A stretch of 64,000 nucleotides of DNA, taken from NCBI GenBank assembly GCA_013400115.1, contig VXBP01003489.1:491281-555280 (forward strand). Direction: 5' to 3'. The DNA comes from Rhinopomastus cyanomelas (Eukaryota; Chordata; Aves; Bucerotiformes; Rhinopomastidae). The position numbers and the translations under genes are program-made. The notes under the pieces are model-generated. The model ran no database searches and had not been told where the DNA came from. It worked only from the letters and a program-made list of their open reading frames with translations. The first letter of the stretch is position 1; each line of letters opens with the position of its first letter. This document shows positions 45,491 through 57,206 of this stretch, in pieces.

Positions 45491-47249
45491 AAATATGGAA
45501 TCCAGGAGATGCAGCACTGCTGACAAAATACTGCTTTTGTCAACTTAGCTCACATCAGCCGAGGAGCTCGTGTAGCAAAGCCAACAGGAGAAGTTTGTTG
45601 GCATGTGCTGTGGTTCTGCAGGGAGAATCTGCCAACATAGTTTGCAGAAATGATTAGAAAAGCAAAGACGTGGCTTCGCTATCCTTCAGCTCCTGAATCC
45701 GAGGGCTCACGTATGTTACCCCAACTCCTTTCTCTATTACCTCCCAAAACAGTCTTGGAACAGGAGGAGAGAACTGTGACAGACTAAAGGAAGCTCAGTC
45801 TTCTCATCTGATTGCTGCCTGCAAACTAGATTTAGCAACGATGCCCAGGGATTACAGAGCAATAATCTCAGCATCTCCCAATCTCCAGGAATAATTCAGC
45901 ACCATTACAGCCTATTACAGAAGAAGAGCTTGAAGCACAAGGAAACGGGGTTCTTCTCCAGCACAGTTGTGTCCACATGGGGAGACAGAACAGAGCTCTC
46001 ACACCAAAACAGCCAATACACAACAGATCATGGTCCTGTAATGGAAGCTGAGGCCTCCCAGAAAGAACAGTGTGTCCTGGTACAGCACCTGCTTAGTGTT
46101 TGAATCTCACTGCTGCAGCAAAGAATCCCCAAGGAAGGGGGGAGTTCTCCCCTTCTTCACACGAGTTCTCCTTTGGCTGTTTCCATCAGCCAGCTGTTAC
46201 GGGCTTCAGCCAACTGACTGTGAAAGCTGGGGTCTGGCAAAGACGGTTCTGATCCGCCCACATCGCGTGCAAGAGGGTAGAATTCAGGTGCCACGTCTAG
46301 ACTTGAGCTCCGTGGTTAACTGGTCACAAGCAACAACTCCCTGGCCCTCCACAAAACAGCAGGCAGCCCTTCAGATCTCACAGACACAAGGATCCCTGCA
46401 TGTGTTCCTTCAGAAATCATCCAAATGGCTGTGTCAGCATTTGAGCTCTGGCCACCCCAAGCTTTGGATGTGGTCTAAGAGTAGGAGAGCCCACGGCAGG
46501 GCAGACAGAGCAGACTCTCTCTGCTCCTTGTTTATGAACTAAATCCTGCTGCTAAGATTAGCATCAAGAAGAGATGCAGAGTAATTTGTGGTGCTCTTCG
46601 TGCAGAAGAAGACTGAAGAGTTACTCTAACTTTAACAGAAGAGGTAAATGAGAGCTTGTAGCTCTCAAGTGCAGTCTGGTCTCAGCAGGTCTCCAAGATG
46701 CAGAGCGGGAGGATGGCGATGGAGCGGAAGCGCTCGCCGTCGCACTACAACGGCACAAGCAGAAGACTAAAGTGCTCCGTAAGAAATGCTGCTCCTCTTG
46801 AAAAAGAAAGTACTTTTTAAAGGTATTTTGGGGACTGTCATGCTGGAGATAATCACACCTTTGCTAGCCTTCAGGCTGCTTAAAACCCACCATGCCTGGA
46901 AATGACATTTCCATTAGGGCTGCTACAATACCTGCGTCACTCCTGCTCACAGGCTGCTCTCTCCAAGTCTCCTGCCCTGTTCTGGGAGGAATTGTTGACC
47001 AGTGGATTGGGCTAACACATTTCCAAGAAACTAAAATGCCAAATATCACTAAAAGCATAATTTTCAGAGATTTCAGTTCTCGCTTGATGCACGGTCGCTC
47101 AACTCAAGAGAGCTGCCCAGATTCCCCTTGCAGACCCTCGGTTTCTCAGGCTGTTGGTCTGCTGAGCCGCTCTTTCCACACGACTGTGCTGTGTGGCTGC
47201 AGAATGTGGACACCAGGTTTTAATTATGAAATATGACCAAAGCTTTTAA
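45491..47249. other. Upstream unique DNA
   Basis: No gene. A small CpG-dense patch at 46699-46760 is flagged separately among the findings. A 156-codon plus frame at 46072-46542 shows no domain. Confidence 0.45.
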
Positions 47250-47384
47250 ACCCCTCCAGGGATGGTGACTCCACCACCTCCCTGGGCAGCCTGTTCCAGC
47301 ACCCAACCACTCTCTCAGGAAAGAGCTTCTTCCTAAGGTCCAACCTAAACCTCCCCAGATGCAACCTGAGGCCACTGCTATGAA
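47250..47384 (-). mobile_element. CR1 internal fragment without 3' tip
   Basis: CCCTCCAGGGATGGTGACTC, CTGTTCCAGCACCCAACCAC and AGCTTCTTCCTAAGGTCCAA. The 3' UTR part is missing, so one end was deleted after insertion. Confidence 0.84.
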
Positions 47385-48076
47385 GCGGCACAAAGCTCTC
47401 CGGGTGTTTTACCTGAAAGGTCAGACCCCTATTTCTCCTCTTCTACATCATCATGACAATCCATGAACCCAGATCCTTAGTCAATGAGCTTGGAACAGCT
47501 TCCCTTAGTAAACCAGATTTATAGACTTGCACTAGGAGTAAAGAAACTCTACCTCTCCAATATATTACTGAGCGTAGAGGCTGCGCTGTAATGGCCTTTG
47601 TATGCAGTAAATAAGGATGTAAAGCCCAAGCTTATGGTCGTTGCACCCAGCCCTAACACCCCCTGTCTGGTTCAGATTCAGGAATAACAGATAAAAACCC
47701 TACAAATACAAGCCAAATAAAAGTTGGCCTCAACGTGTGAACTTGGACCAAAACAATAGACTGAAGGAGCATGGGGCTGGGAGAGGAGTTTCCTATGGAT
47801 TAGCCACATTCTGATGGAAAACAGCCTTTCAGTTTTGTTCCAAACCAGGTGCAGGCTGCAGACAGCAGGGGTAATTTTGATTCTTTCTTGAATTTACTTT
47901 CCCGTTTCACACCACGGTGCCGTAAGGAGAGGGGGGACCTGCCAGTCACACCGTCAATACGTGGAAATTGAGGTCACCCTGTTGCTGAGGGAATTTGAGC
48001 TCTTACACAAACCCTGTACATTGGAGCTGCAAACACAGGTTGTTCTCCACCTTTTCACTACAGAAATAAGAATCAA
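47385..48076. other. Upstream unique DNA
   Basis: No gene or recognised repeat. Confidence 0.45.
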
Positions 48077-48303
48077 TCACAGAATCAGAGAACATTAGGG
48101 AAGGGACCTTGGAAGATCATCAGTCTCCCTGCCAGAGCAGGATCCCCTAGATCCAGTCGCACATGAACACATCCAGGTGGGTTTTAAACGCGTCCAGAGA
48201 AGAAGACTCCACAACCCCGCTGGGCAGCCAGTTCCAGGGCTCCGTCACCCTCGCTGGGAAGAAGTTCCTTGCCATATTTCTATGGAACCTCCTGTGTTCC
48301 AGG
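48077..48303 (-). mobile_element. CR1 fragment
   Basis: ATCACAGAATCAGAGAACAT, GCCAGAGCAGGATCCCCTAG, GAGAAGAAGACTCCAC and CTATGGAACCTCCTGTGTTC. Confidence 0.91.
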
Positions 48304-49509
48304 ATAATACTTGGGATTTCCAGTGTGCTACTCACTGAGTAAGATCTGTGCTATTTGAACCGAGTTTTAGTTAAGCTCTGTTCACCAAGATTACACATTT
48401 GATTGTTTCAATCACAATGACTATTGAAGAACCTCAGGGAGGATCCACTGGAAACGCAAGCCCGTGGTGCTAAGGACGGTAAAAAGTGGGGACGAACGAC
48501 GAAACTCCGAAAAACTCACATTTTAAATATAGAAGATGGAGACAGGAGCAAGAAAAACCCCCACATTGCCCTTATTTGCAGAAGTAGCGATAAGCAGTTA
48601 GAAAAAAACAAACTGAAAGAGAGACTATTTCCATACAATGAGCAGAAACGCGAGTTTCTAACTTAGCATTTCGGATTGCACTAAGTAACTTAACTCCCCA
48701 AAGCGCTGAGCAAACAGCCAATCCCCTAAATGCTGAGCACTTGCCAATTCCAGCAAAAATTAGGCCACGTATTTCAGGCTTCCTATCTAAAGCTTCTATT
48801 TTCCCCATCGCCTTCGCCCAAGTGCCCCGGCAGCCGCAAGACAGGCTGCTCTCAGGAACTTTGCTGAGTGACAGATAATGACTTCTCCGCGTCAGCTGCC
48901 TTCAAAGCCCAACGTCCCTCCGTCTCGGGGCTTTCAGCTGGGAGAGGCTATTCACCGGGAGCATCTGCAAGGAAGGGCTGACCCACTTCAAATTTCCTCC
49001 CCGCACAAAATGAGGGGAGCAGCAAGGGACCCCATTTCGAACCACCTTGGCAAAGCCTGGTTACTCATCATCTCCTACCCATCCACGGGTTTGTTTAATA
49101 AAAATTCTAATCATTCTGTGTAAAAGCCGAGGAGCTTTGCGGGAGAGTTGGCTTCTTGTGCAGTGAGGGTTCTTTGGATCTGAAGATGTGTTTTACTCTC
49201 TGGAGGGCTGCCACATGTGTTCATTGCTCAGTTATTCATTTTTGCTAACAGTTCAATCTCTGCAAGATCAAAGATGGGGTGGGTTTTTTTCCCCCCACTA
49301 TTTAGGTCAGCCATATCTTTTTCCCCAAACGAACCAACGTGGATGCACAGTGCTGCTTAAAAATAATAATTAAAGAAGAAAAAGACACCCAAGACACTAG
49401 AACACTCTGAAAGAATCAAAAAAGTGTAGGAAAAAGTATTTACCATGAAGTTTGTGGGAATAAAAATCATCCCAAAAGGAAAACAGGGGGTTCACAGATT
49501 TCATCTTCG
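48304..49509. other. Upstream unique DNA
   Basis: No gene or recognised repeat. Confidence 0.45.
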
Positions 49510-49736
49510 AGAAAATCTTTGGTTGGAAAAGATAATAGAATCATCATGGCAGGAAATTATCTCCAGGATCACCAAGTCCAGCCCTCACCCCAACATCTCC
49601 CTAACATGGCCTCAAGTGCTGTAGCCACTCGTCTTTTAAACACCTCCAGGGATGGTGACTCCACCACCTCCCTGGGCAGGGTATTCCAGTGCCCAACCAC
49701 TCTCTCAGGAAAGAGCTTCTTCCTAAGATCCAGGAT
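49510..49736 (-). mobile_element. CR1 fragment
   Basis: TTTGGTTGGAAAAGATAATA, AAGTCCAGCCCTCACCCC, CACCTCCAGGGATGGTGACT and AGAGCTTCTTCCTAAGATCC; close to the copy at 47250. Confidence 0.88.
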
Positions 49737-51271
49737 CATCTAGTCTGACCTTTGATCTTGACTCTGCTCTGTTCGTTACCAGCCTGTAGTCACTATAGGA
49801 AAACACTACTTGATGGACCTTGCCTGACCTGTCCTTCACACCTCTACCCATCAGATGTCATGAAAAACTGGTGGCCCAGATCACCAGTGGTACTGGGAGC
49901 TTTGTTGTACAGGAGCTAAATCCCAGGTTATTGTTATTACTGAGGCTGGGATAATGACAATAATGAGGCCAGCAACCAAACAGCTTCTGGGAGCTACCAA
50001 GACCACCAACTTTTTACCTACTAGAGCAGAGAGTCCTGACAACAGCTTTTATGAGTGTTTTCCAACTTCAAGCAACATCCTTGTCAACAGGCTGTTAACT
50101 CAGATTTTAACCACAGTTTTGCTCTTAATATTTTACGAGCAGTTGATTTACTACTTATCCCCATAAAAGTTCTGCTAGGAAGTCTTTCTGATGTTGTACT
50201 GCTGTCAGTTGAGTAGGTCATAAAATTAATTAAAAGGCAGCTCAATATTACAGGAGTCTTTAAGGCAAAAAGGAAAAGGCATGGGGATGCTCCCAATAAT
50301 CTTGGGTTTTGCATATAAATCATGAAAAAAAGGGAAAAGAGAAGGATTATTTAATTTGTACTTTGGTGTTTAATCAAACAGGAGGGTGGAGAACACACTG
50401 GTGCCATTTTTGGGGCGCAGCATCCCCTATAATTTCCTAGGACACACTTTTTTCTCTCTGGCAACACAAAGCTCAAGCAGTGCAGCAGAAGTGAGGGCTG
50501 GCATGGCCCCAAAAGCAATTTAGTAGATTATCATAGCGCTAAATTGTACCTCCAGAAAAGCATATGTGGACGGTCCAAAAATAATCTGACACTTTATCAC
50601 TAGTGGCAGGCGCTGCCCTGGGTCATCGGCGTAATGGTGAGGAAGATCTGAGCCATGTATCACCGGTACCAGTGCATGGCCGCGCTGGAAGGGCAGAGAG
50701 ATGCGGGGGGAAGGCAGAGGAGAGAGGGACATCCTCATTAACATGCCACGCTGACGACGACCCGGCTGACGTGGCTATGGAATACTAATGCACTTAGTAT
50801 CCAAGAAGGACCAATCTCAAGTGTCACTCCCCTTAAAGCCTCCCCAGCCAGCACCACCACTGTCACCATGCCCACCACCAGCTCTCCCACTACTGCTCAG
50901 CAGAACACAGGCGGAGAGCTCAGGCTTTTTGTTCCCTATTTACTCTCCTGCTCCCCATCCATCTCTCTCCTCTGAGTTCATTTCTTTCTTTACTGAGCAA
51001 AACCACAGCATTTATTCCCCTGCTTTGCATTAATTCAATGCAGTTCTCCCCATTGTCAACATCATGAGGAGAAGGGCTAGAAAAGACCTTACAAAAGGAA
51101 GATCTTCATGTTTCCTTCTTTTTTAGAAGCATCGATAGCCCAGTGATTGTGCTGAATAAACACTAACCCAGAAATGCTCTTAGGAGTGGAAAAGAACCCA
51201 GATTTAATGAAAACATTTAATCTCCAGCCCCAGACGATTAACATTGCACTCACAGGGTCACCACCTCTTCG
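49737..51271. other. Upstream unique DNA
   Basis: No gene. 50560-50790 is CpG-containing low-repeat sequence with a 74-codon minus frame of no recognised family. Confidence 0.42.
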
Positions 51272-51362
51272 GCTGGAACAGACCTTTATGGTGGGGTCAG
51301 GCTGATGGTTAAGACTGGATGATCTCACATGTCTCTTCCAACCTTAATGATTCTGTGATTCC
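51272..51362 (+). mobile_element. CR1 3' fragment, plus strand
   Basis: GGTCAGGCTGATGGTTAAGA, CTGGATGATCTCACATGTC and TTCCAACCTTAATGATTCTG. The tail octamer zone is partly duplicated at 51361-51390. Confidence 0.8.
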
Positions 51363-51388
51363 TTAATGATTCCAACCTTAATGATTCT

Positions 51389-51436
51389 AAGATCATTGAA
51401 TCCAACCTTCAACCCAGCACTGCAAGGCCACCCCAG
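51389..51436 (-). mobile_element. CR1 3' tip facing the plus copy
   Basis: AAGATCATTGAATCCAACC, then TTCAACCCAGCACTGCAAGG, about 50 bases, tail-to-tail with 51272-51362. Confidence 0.6.
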
Positions 51437-52382
51437 AAACATATCCCTTCAATCATCACATTAACCTCAAGCTGAGGCAAAGTGCTCATGATCCATCACA
51501 GAGACTCCAGAAGTTCTTCCCCCTCCCTTTTGCTAGGGTTCTACTTCATTTGCTGGGATGTAAAGCTGCACCTGGCCAGCGTTCACCAAGCAGTCAGGAA
51601 AACCCAGAGCCTGTAGCAGGCAGTTTGTGGTTGTTCTAGGTATTTTAATAACAGCACAAGCACCAATCGACCCTCCTGGGGCTACAAACCCTCTAGAAAA
51701 GCCAGAAATTGCTGCCAAACCTGCTGCAATTTTTCCCCCCATTGCCAAGAGGCCGCTCTCCTTGCAAACCCCAAACCCAGTTATTGGAGAACAGAGAGGA
51801 GGACTCTCCTTTGAGGAGGATCACAGGATGGATTACAATGCCATTAGGTATCAGATCTTGTCAGGGATGCTGGCAGTCAGGTCGGTTTCCTATGAAGAAC
51901 AAACACCTCATTTTTGGTTTCTGGAACAATTTTAAGTCTGGGTCTGTTTCTATTTACATTTTTGACCAGCAAAGGGCAAGAGAGGCTGCCACTGAACCAG
52001 GCACGACGTGTACCTGCGAAAGATGAGATGCGGATGAAGTGCTCGTTCAGAAACCACCAGGGATGACCTGCGCCTGCGCTCTGCTCTTTGCTTGAAGCTC
52101 CAGTTGCTATCCTGGAGGCAACTCAAGAGAGTGATGGCAGCTCTGTGCATTTTTGTCAAATAACCCGTTCAACTTTGTCGTCTGTAGAGTTTTTGAAGTG
52201 AGTTTAACTTGGGCACAAAGCTCCAGCACAGGTGATATTTGAACAACTGACCCTTATTACCATGTTCTAACACGCTGCACAAAGCAAACGCTCTGTGTTG
52301 TAGGGGTTTTCAGTTTATAGGAGAAAGATTTCCAGTAGGAGAGACTGATAGAAGGTGCAAGAAAAGACAAAAGTCCTCCGTG
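51437..52382. other. Upstream unique DNA
   Basis: No gene. A 102-codon plus frame at 51627-51935 shows no recognisable domain. Confidence 0.45.
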
Positions 52383-52570
52383 TAGGTTGGAATCAGCCCA
52401 GTGTCTTCAACAGGCTGCCCAGAGAGGTGGTGGAGGCCCCATCCCCAGAGCCATTCAAGATCAGGCTGACTGGGGTTCTTAGCAAACTGGTCTGATAAGT
52501 ACTGGCCCAGTGCAGGGGGGTTGGACTAGACACCCTTTAGAGGTCCTTCCCAACCCTGTGATTCCATAAG
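52383..52570 (+). mobile_element. CR1 fragment, plus strand
   Basis: CAACAGGCTGCCCAGAGAGG, TGGTGGAGGCCCCATCCCC, GGTTGGACTAGACACCC and TTCCCAACCCTGTGATTCC. Confidence 0.9.
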
Positions 52571-53252
52571 TTGAAGCTGCATCTCAATAAAACACCTGTT
52601 TTTCTACCACAATCTTACCTGCCTGCTCATCCCAGTCCAACCCAGCATCACACTCCAATCCAACCAGTGCCGCGCTGCCTAATCCATCACTAGGTGTGAA
52701 GAGAGAGACGCTGCTGAGACTCTCGTTTCATTCTCTGCCACTGAAGCACTGGTGCTTGCAGCAGCTCTGGGGTAAGGAACGGTGAAGTTGAGAAGCAGCT
52801 GAGGGCAGAGCAGCCCCAGCCTCCCAGAGGGCTGCTGCAGCTTTAAGGTGTTTGGCACCCTGACAGCTCATGGGCTGCTGAGCCAAAGCTCACACAGGCT
52901 CCTTTTATTTCGCCTGCTGCTTGCTGAGGGGGGAAGGAGAGCGACTGTGGCAGAAACAACGTGTGACATGAACACAAAACAAATGCCTGAATTTCAAGTA
53001 AATTCCCTGCATTCACAGAACTTCAGGGCGGAACACAGAAAGTGAGGGGCAAGAAGGGCTTGTGCCCTCTGCAGAGACAACGAAAGAAGCTCAGAGTTCA
53101 GCCCCAGTACTTTCCAGTAGCGATCTCTGCGGTGAACCCAGTCCAGAGTTCACGTCCACAAACGTCTATGCAGAGCAGATCTATGGGCTGGGCAACTGAG
53201 ACTGTGAAGCCAGGAGCAGACTCAAAGAAATAAAAGGGAGAGCCTCACCCAT
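52571..53252. other. Upstream unique DNA
   Basis: No gene or recognised repeat. Confidence 0.45.
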
Positions 53253-53548
53253 GAATCACAGAATCATTCAGGTTGGAAAACACCCTCGAGACCATCAAGT
53301 TAAACCATTAACCCAGCTCTATCAAGGTCACCACCAGACCAGATCGCTCAGCACCACATCTAAATGATCTTTCAACACCTCCAGGGATGGGGAATCAACT
53401 CCCTCCCTTTGCTCCTCATCCTATCACCAGATGACACTGAGAAGAGCCTGGTCCCATCTCCTGACACTCCCCCTGAACATATCTATCGACATTAACGAGG
53501 TCACCCCTCAGTCTTCTCTTCTCCAAGCTAAAGTGACCCAGCTTCCAT
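53253..53548 (-). mobile_element. CR1 fragment, apparent composite of two types
   Basis: Left part ATCACAGAATCATTCAGGTT and CACCACCAGACCAGATCGC is of one subfamily. From about 53403 CTCCTCATCCTATCACCAG and GAGAAGAGCCTGGTCCC follow another. A deletion joining neighbouring copies is likelier than recombination. Confidence 0.85.
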
Positions 53549-53599
53549 GAAGAAACATCAAGAGACCATCTCCTTAGTGAAGTGTGATGAAGCTGAATG

Positions 53600-53852
53600 T
53601 CACAGAATCATTCAGGTTGGAAAGGACCTCTAAGATCATCAGATCCAACCTGTAACCCAACACCTCCATGAGCACCAAACTGCATCCCACAAAGCCACAT
53701 CTGACTTCTGAACATCTCCAGGGGTGGGGCCTCCACCACCTCTCTGGGCAGCCTGTTCCAAGGCTCAACTGCTCTTTCACTGCAGATTTTTTTCCTAATT
53801 CTCAATTTGAATGTCACCTGGTGCAACCGGTGGCCACGTCCTCTGTTACCTT
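53600..53852 (-). mobile_element. CR1 fragment
   Basis: GTCACAGAATCATTCAGGTT, GGAAAGGACCTCTAAGATC, CATCTCCAGGGGTGGGGCCT and GGCAGCCTGTTCCAAGGC. Confidence 0.91.
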
Positions 53853-54825
53853 CAGCAGATGAACCCTCTGCAGTGTCCTGGGAGAGTTAGGTGGCATCAC
53901 ACCAGAGATCTGCTCTTACAGCAGTCAGGGCTCAGCGCTGCTCTGGGCAATAGATTTCAGCCTAAACAACCTCGGAGAGATTTTTCTCTCTCTCTCTTCC
54001 CCAGTGATGAATTGCTTTTCCAATGAATGCTAGTTTGGTGTCGACAATATTCCACAGCAGAGGAAGCCAGCGTTAAATGATGGGAAGAACGTGCCCTTTC
54101 AGTCACCCTGAACTTTCCCCAAGCTCCTCTCATTTGAGGACCCTTGTTCCTCTACTGCACAGCACACTGCCCTGTTGTTCTCCGCTCGGTTCCTCCACGG
54201 TAGTCACGATCTCCCAGACCTCTGTCAGACCCCACCAGTCATCTCCCTGCTGCCGAGTCCCTGTCTGTTTAGCACCACCTGAGCAGAGATCATTCCGTGA
54301 CCCCATCGCCTTTGCTCAGGCTGTTTGTCGTTCGCTCACACGTGATGGATTTGGCTGGGACCGCGGCAGCCTCGCTGGGAAAATGTCATTCCCGCTCACC
54401 TTTCAAGCAGGGTGCACAAATACAGGCAAGGAAGAGGAGAATAAGATATCGAAGAGCCTCCTGTACAGCCTGCCTGAGCTCTGACAGATCAAACTGACAA
54501 ACAAAGAGCGGCTGGGGGAGCTACAAGAAGCAGAGCACAAGATCCCTCTCTGACCTGCTCGGATAAGATTTTTTTTTTATTGCTATTTTATCAAACACAA
54601 AAGAATTTAGAGCAGAGATAGAGGCGACGCCGTGTCAACGGCAAGAGCTACCTCTTCCCTTACTTATCTTCCTGAAAACCAGGTTTCAAGATAAAAAAAC
54701 CTACCGAGGTGCTGCGAGCAGCTGGAGGAAGGTATTGACGTAACATCAGAAAAGTGAGGAGTCCATTCCTTTAATCCCCGAAGCCGCTGATCATTACCAA
54801 CTTGTCATCTTATTACAAAACCAGA
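53853..54825. other. Upstream unique DNA
   Basis: No repeat. CpGs are frequent at 54180-54365, but no gene is seen on either strand. Confidence 0.42.
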
Positions 54826-55061
54826 TCAATGATGCTGGGCTGGGCTGGGGGGTGTCGGTTTTTTACAGCATAATCCATGCTGAAGAAGAATTGCACTGAT
54901 TGCTCTGCCAATGCCTGACAACCCCGACACGATGCCGGACAAGGCTCCACGTAGGAAGTCGCCTCCCTCCCCTCCGAAGTCTTTAGGACGCACGGATCTG
55001 ATAGTTAAATTCTTTGACAGCGGACTCTCCGGCTGGGCAAGGACGAGATCAATCGGCAGCT
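54826..55061 (-). other. Candidate terminal coding exon of an unknown gene (weak)
   Basis: The minus strand has a pyrimidine tract and acceptor (CACTTTTGTTCCAG) before 55061, then 78 codons open to a TGA at 54826. It is CpG-rich relative to its surroundings. The peptide begins ELPIDLVLAQPESPLSKN and contains a Gly/Ile/Ser-rich hydrophobic stretch (GALSGIVSGLSGIGRAISAI) followed by Cys-Cys and a Pro-rich end. I recognise no family. No upstream exon or canonical AATAAA was found, and the opposite strand is also open for 61 codons, so chance is a real alternative. Confidence 0.2.
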
Positions 55062-55832
55062 CTGGAACAAAAGTGTTCTTTTGGGGCTTGAGATAAAGCA
55101 AACAGGAATCTTTCTACTGATACCCATGGAAACCTGTGTACGTTCAGCTCATTGCTGTGATCTACAGGAGCCAGGTGGAAGAATGTCTTCGGTGCCAAGC
55201 CTGAAAAATAACGTTGCCACTAGAAATAACCCTCATTACCGATCCGTTTTGGTTAGGGCCAACAAAAGGCTTCTCTGAAGCTTCAAAAACCCCTAAAAAG
55301 TAAATTATTCTACCAATTACAAGCAGCAAACTCCACAAACACACAGCCCCAGCCAAGACTCTGATCCCAAGACTACTGAAAAGAAGCACTGAATCAAAAG
55401 TCACAGCTCAGGTCCTGCTTATCAGCCATCTCACTTGTTAAAAACCCCTGAGGAAAACTCACCTCGAGGCTAAATAATAGAGAATAAACAACCTAATGTC
55501 ACTGCAAGGACACACGAGCATTGATTTAGAAGATTAGGTCTTCCCTCCGGTAATATTCCAGTCCATGATCTTCATTTGAAACCTGTGAAGATCTGGAGGG
55601 GCAGACACGTTCTTCAGCTTGTCTCGGGTGACAGGGGATCAATTCTCCCGAGGAGCTGCGCGGTTTCGAACGCAAACCGACTTCATTTTCAACTCCTGAT
55701 CGAAACGTAAAAAATACTCCGCAGCCATCTCACCTTTTGGGGCTCTGTAGGTCAGATCCTCCACTAAAAGCAACCCAAACCATGTACAACAAAGACGACA
55801 GAACTCTAGTTTCACGTTCTGATGGTAGGAAA
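55062..55832. other. Upstream unique DNA
   Basis: No gene or recognised repeat beyond the candidate exon's left side. Confidence 0.42.
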
Positions 55833-56185
55833 ATCACAGACTCATCAAGAGCATCTAGTCCAACCATCCATCCTACAACCCCCAACCACTAATCTGGCTC
55901 CTCAAACACTCTGGTTGAGTGAACTCCTCCAGGGATGCTGCCTCCACCCCTTTCCTGGGCAGCCTGTTCCAAGGCCTCCCCACTCTTCCTGGGAAGAAGT
56001 TTTCCCTAATTGCTAACCTGATGCTCCCCTGATGCCATTTCCTCTCATCCTACCACCAGGCCCTAGGGAGAAGAGGCCAACCCCTGTCTCACTCCAGCCT
56101 CCCTTCAGGTAGTTGTAAGAAGCAGTGAGGTCTCCCCTGAGCTTTGTCTTCTCCAGGCTGAACAGCCCCAGCTCCCTCAGCCTCA
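55833..56185 (-). mobile_element. CR1 fragment
   Basis: ATCACAGACTCATCAAGAGC, CCCAACCACTAATCTGGC, CCAGGGATGCTGCCTCCACC, CAGGTAGTTGTAAGAAGCAG and AGCTCCCTCAGCCTC. Confidence 0.91.
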
Positions 56186-56892
56186 GAAACAGTTCATCTC
56201 CAGCAACTGCTCCCATCACAGCACCATCCTCCTTCAAGTACAGACCGAGATCCCTGGGGTTGATATAAATACAACCAGTCAGAAAGCATCGCAGTGATTT
56301 CTGTATTTTAATGACTTTAGCACGCCGGGAAAACGAAAGGCAGGTTAACTATCCATCTGTATCCGACAGGTTTCATTAAAGCCACGCGGCACCGCGACGC
56401 CGGACGGTCTAATTTGACACGTTTGCTCTCCAGGTCAAAACGCAGCTCTTCGATCTCTTGCAAATGCAATCACATTGCGTCTGTTCCCTCCGTAACAAAG
56501 AGGGGTTTGAAGAGGATAACACGGAGGGGGGGAAATACTGTCTGACAAATGAGGTTTAAAACCAGTCATTATCCCTGGGATCACTCAGGTGATTTGTTTC
56601 TCCCTCTGCTGATACCACTTTGTCATCAATGACTTGCGACGCACATCGCAGCCGCTGCGCATGGTGCAGCCGCCGCGCCGGGCATGGTGCAGCCTTGCAC
56701 CAAGTGAGAAAAAGTGAGTATAGATTAAAAAAAATAGTTAAAACCTACCAAAAAATTCACTATTTCCATGATGAAACCATGGCCCCCTCTCTTTATCCAT
56801 AAAAAAGTTAGAACAGAGCAACTGAAACAAGAGAGAATAAATTATCAAAGGGCACTAAAGGAAATCAAACTGCTTTAGAAGATTCCAACCTA
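56186..56892. other. Upstream unique DNA
   Basis: No gene. 56635-56700 is CpG-rich (GCAGCCGCCGCGCCGGGC) with a short GCATGGTGCAGCC duplication. Confidence 0.42.
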
Positions 56893-57206
56893 GGAAGGGG
56901 GTCTATAAGGTGACTGGGGAAGGCTGTTCCCAAGGGCAGGGAATGATAGGATGAGGGGTCCTGGTTTGAAGCTGGAAAAGGGCAGAGGGAGGCTGGACAG
57001 GAGGAACAAGGTCTGGGATCTGAGGGTGGGGGATCCCTGGAACAGGCTGCCCAGATTAGTGTTGGATGTCCCATCCATGGAGCCATTCAAGGTCAGGCTG
57101 GCTGGGGCTCTGGGCAACCTGGTCTGGTGAGTGCTGGCCCTGATTGGTGCTAGAGCATTTGACTGGATGCCCTTTGAAGGTCTCTTCCATCCTATGATTC
57201 TATGAT
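56893..57206 (+). mobile_element. CR1 fragment with tail octamers, plus strand
   Basis: GGAAGGCTGTTCCCAAGG, GGGATCTGAGGGTGGGGG, CTGGAACAGGCTGCCC and TGACTGGATGCCCTTTGAAG, ending ATGATTCTATGAT, two CR1 tail octamers. Confidence 0.93.

Noticed and set aside
46072..46542. 156-codon plus-strand frame
   Set aside because: Mixed composition, no family resemblance and no supporting signals; treated as chance.
50520..50744. Tyr-Ala-Asp-Asp in a minus-strand frame, the reverse-transcriptase active-site motif
   Set aside because: It reads HHYADDPGQR, without the hydrophobic residues that surround the motif in real polymerases, and no other RT motif or CR1 sequence is nearby.
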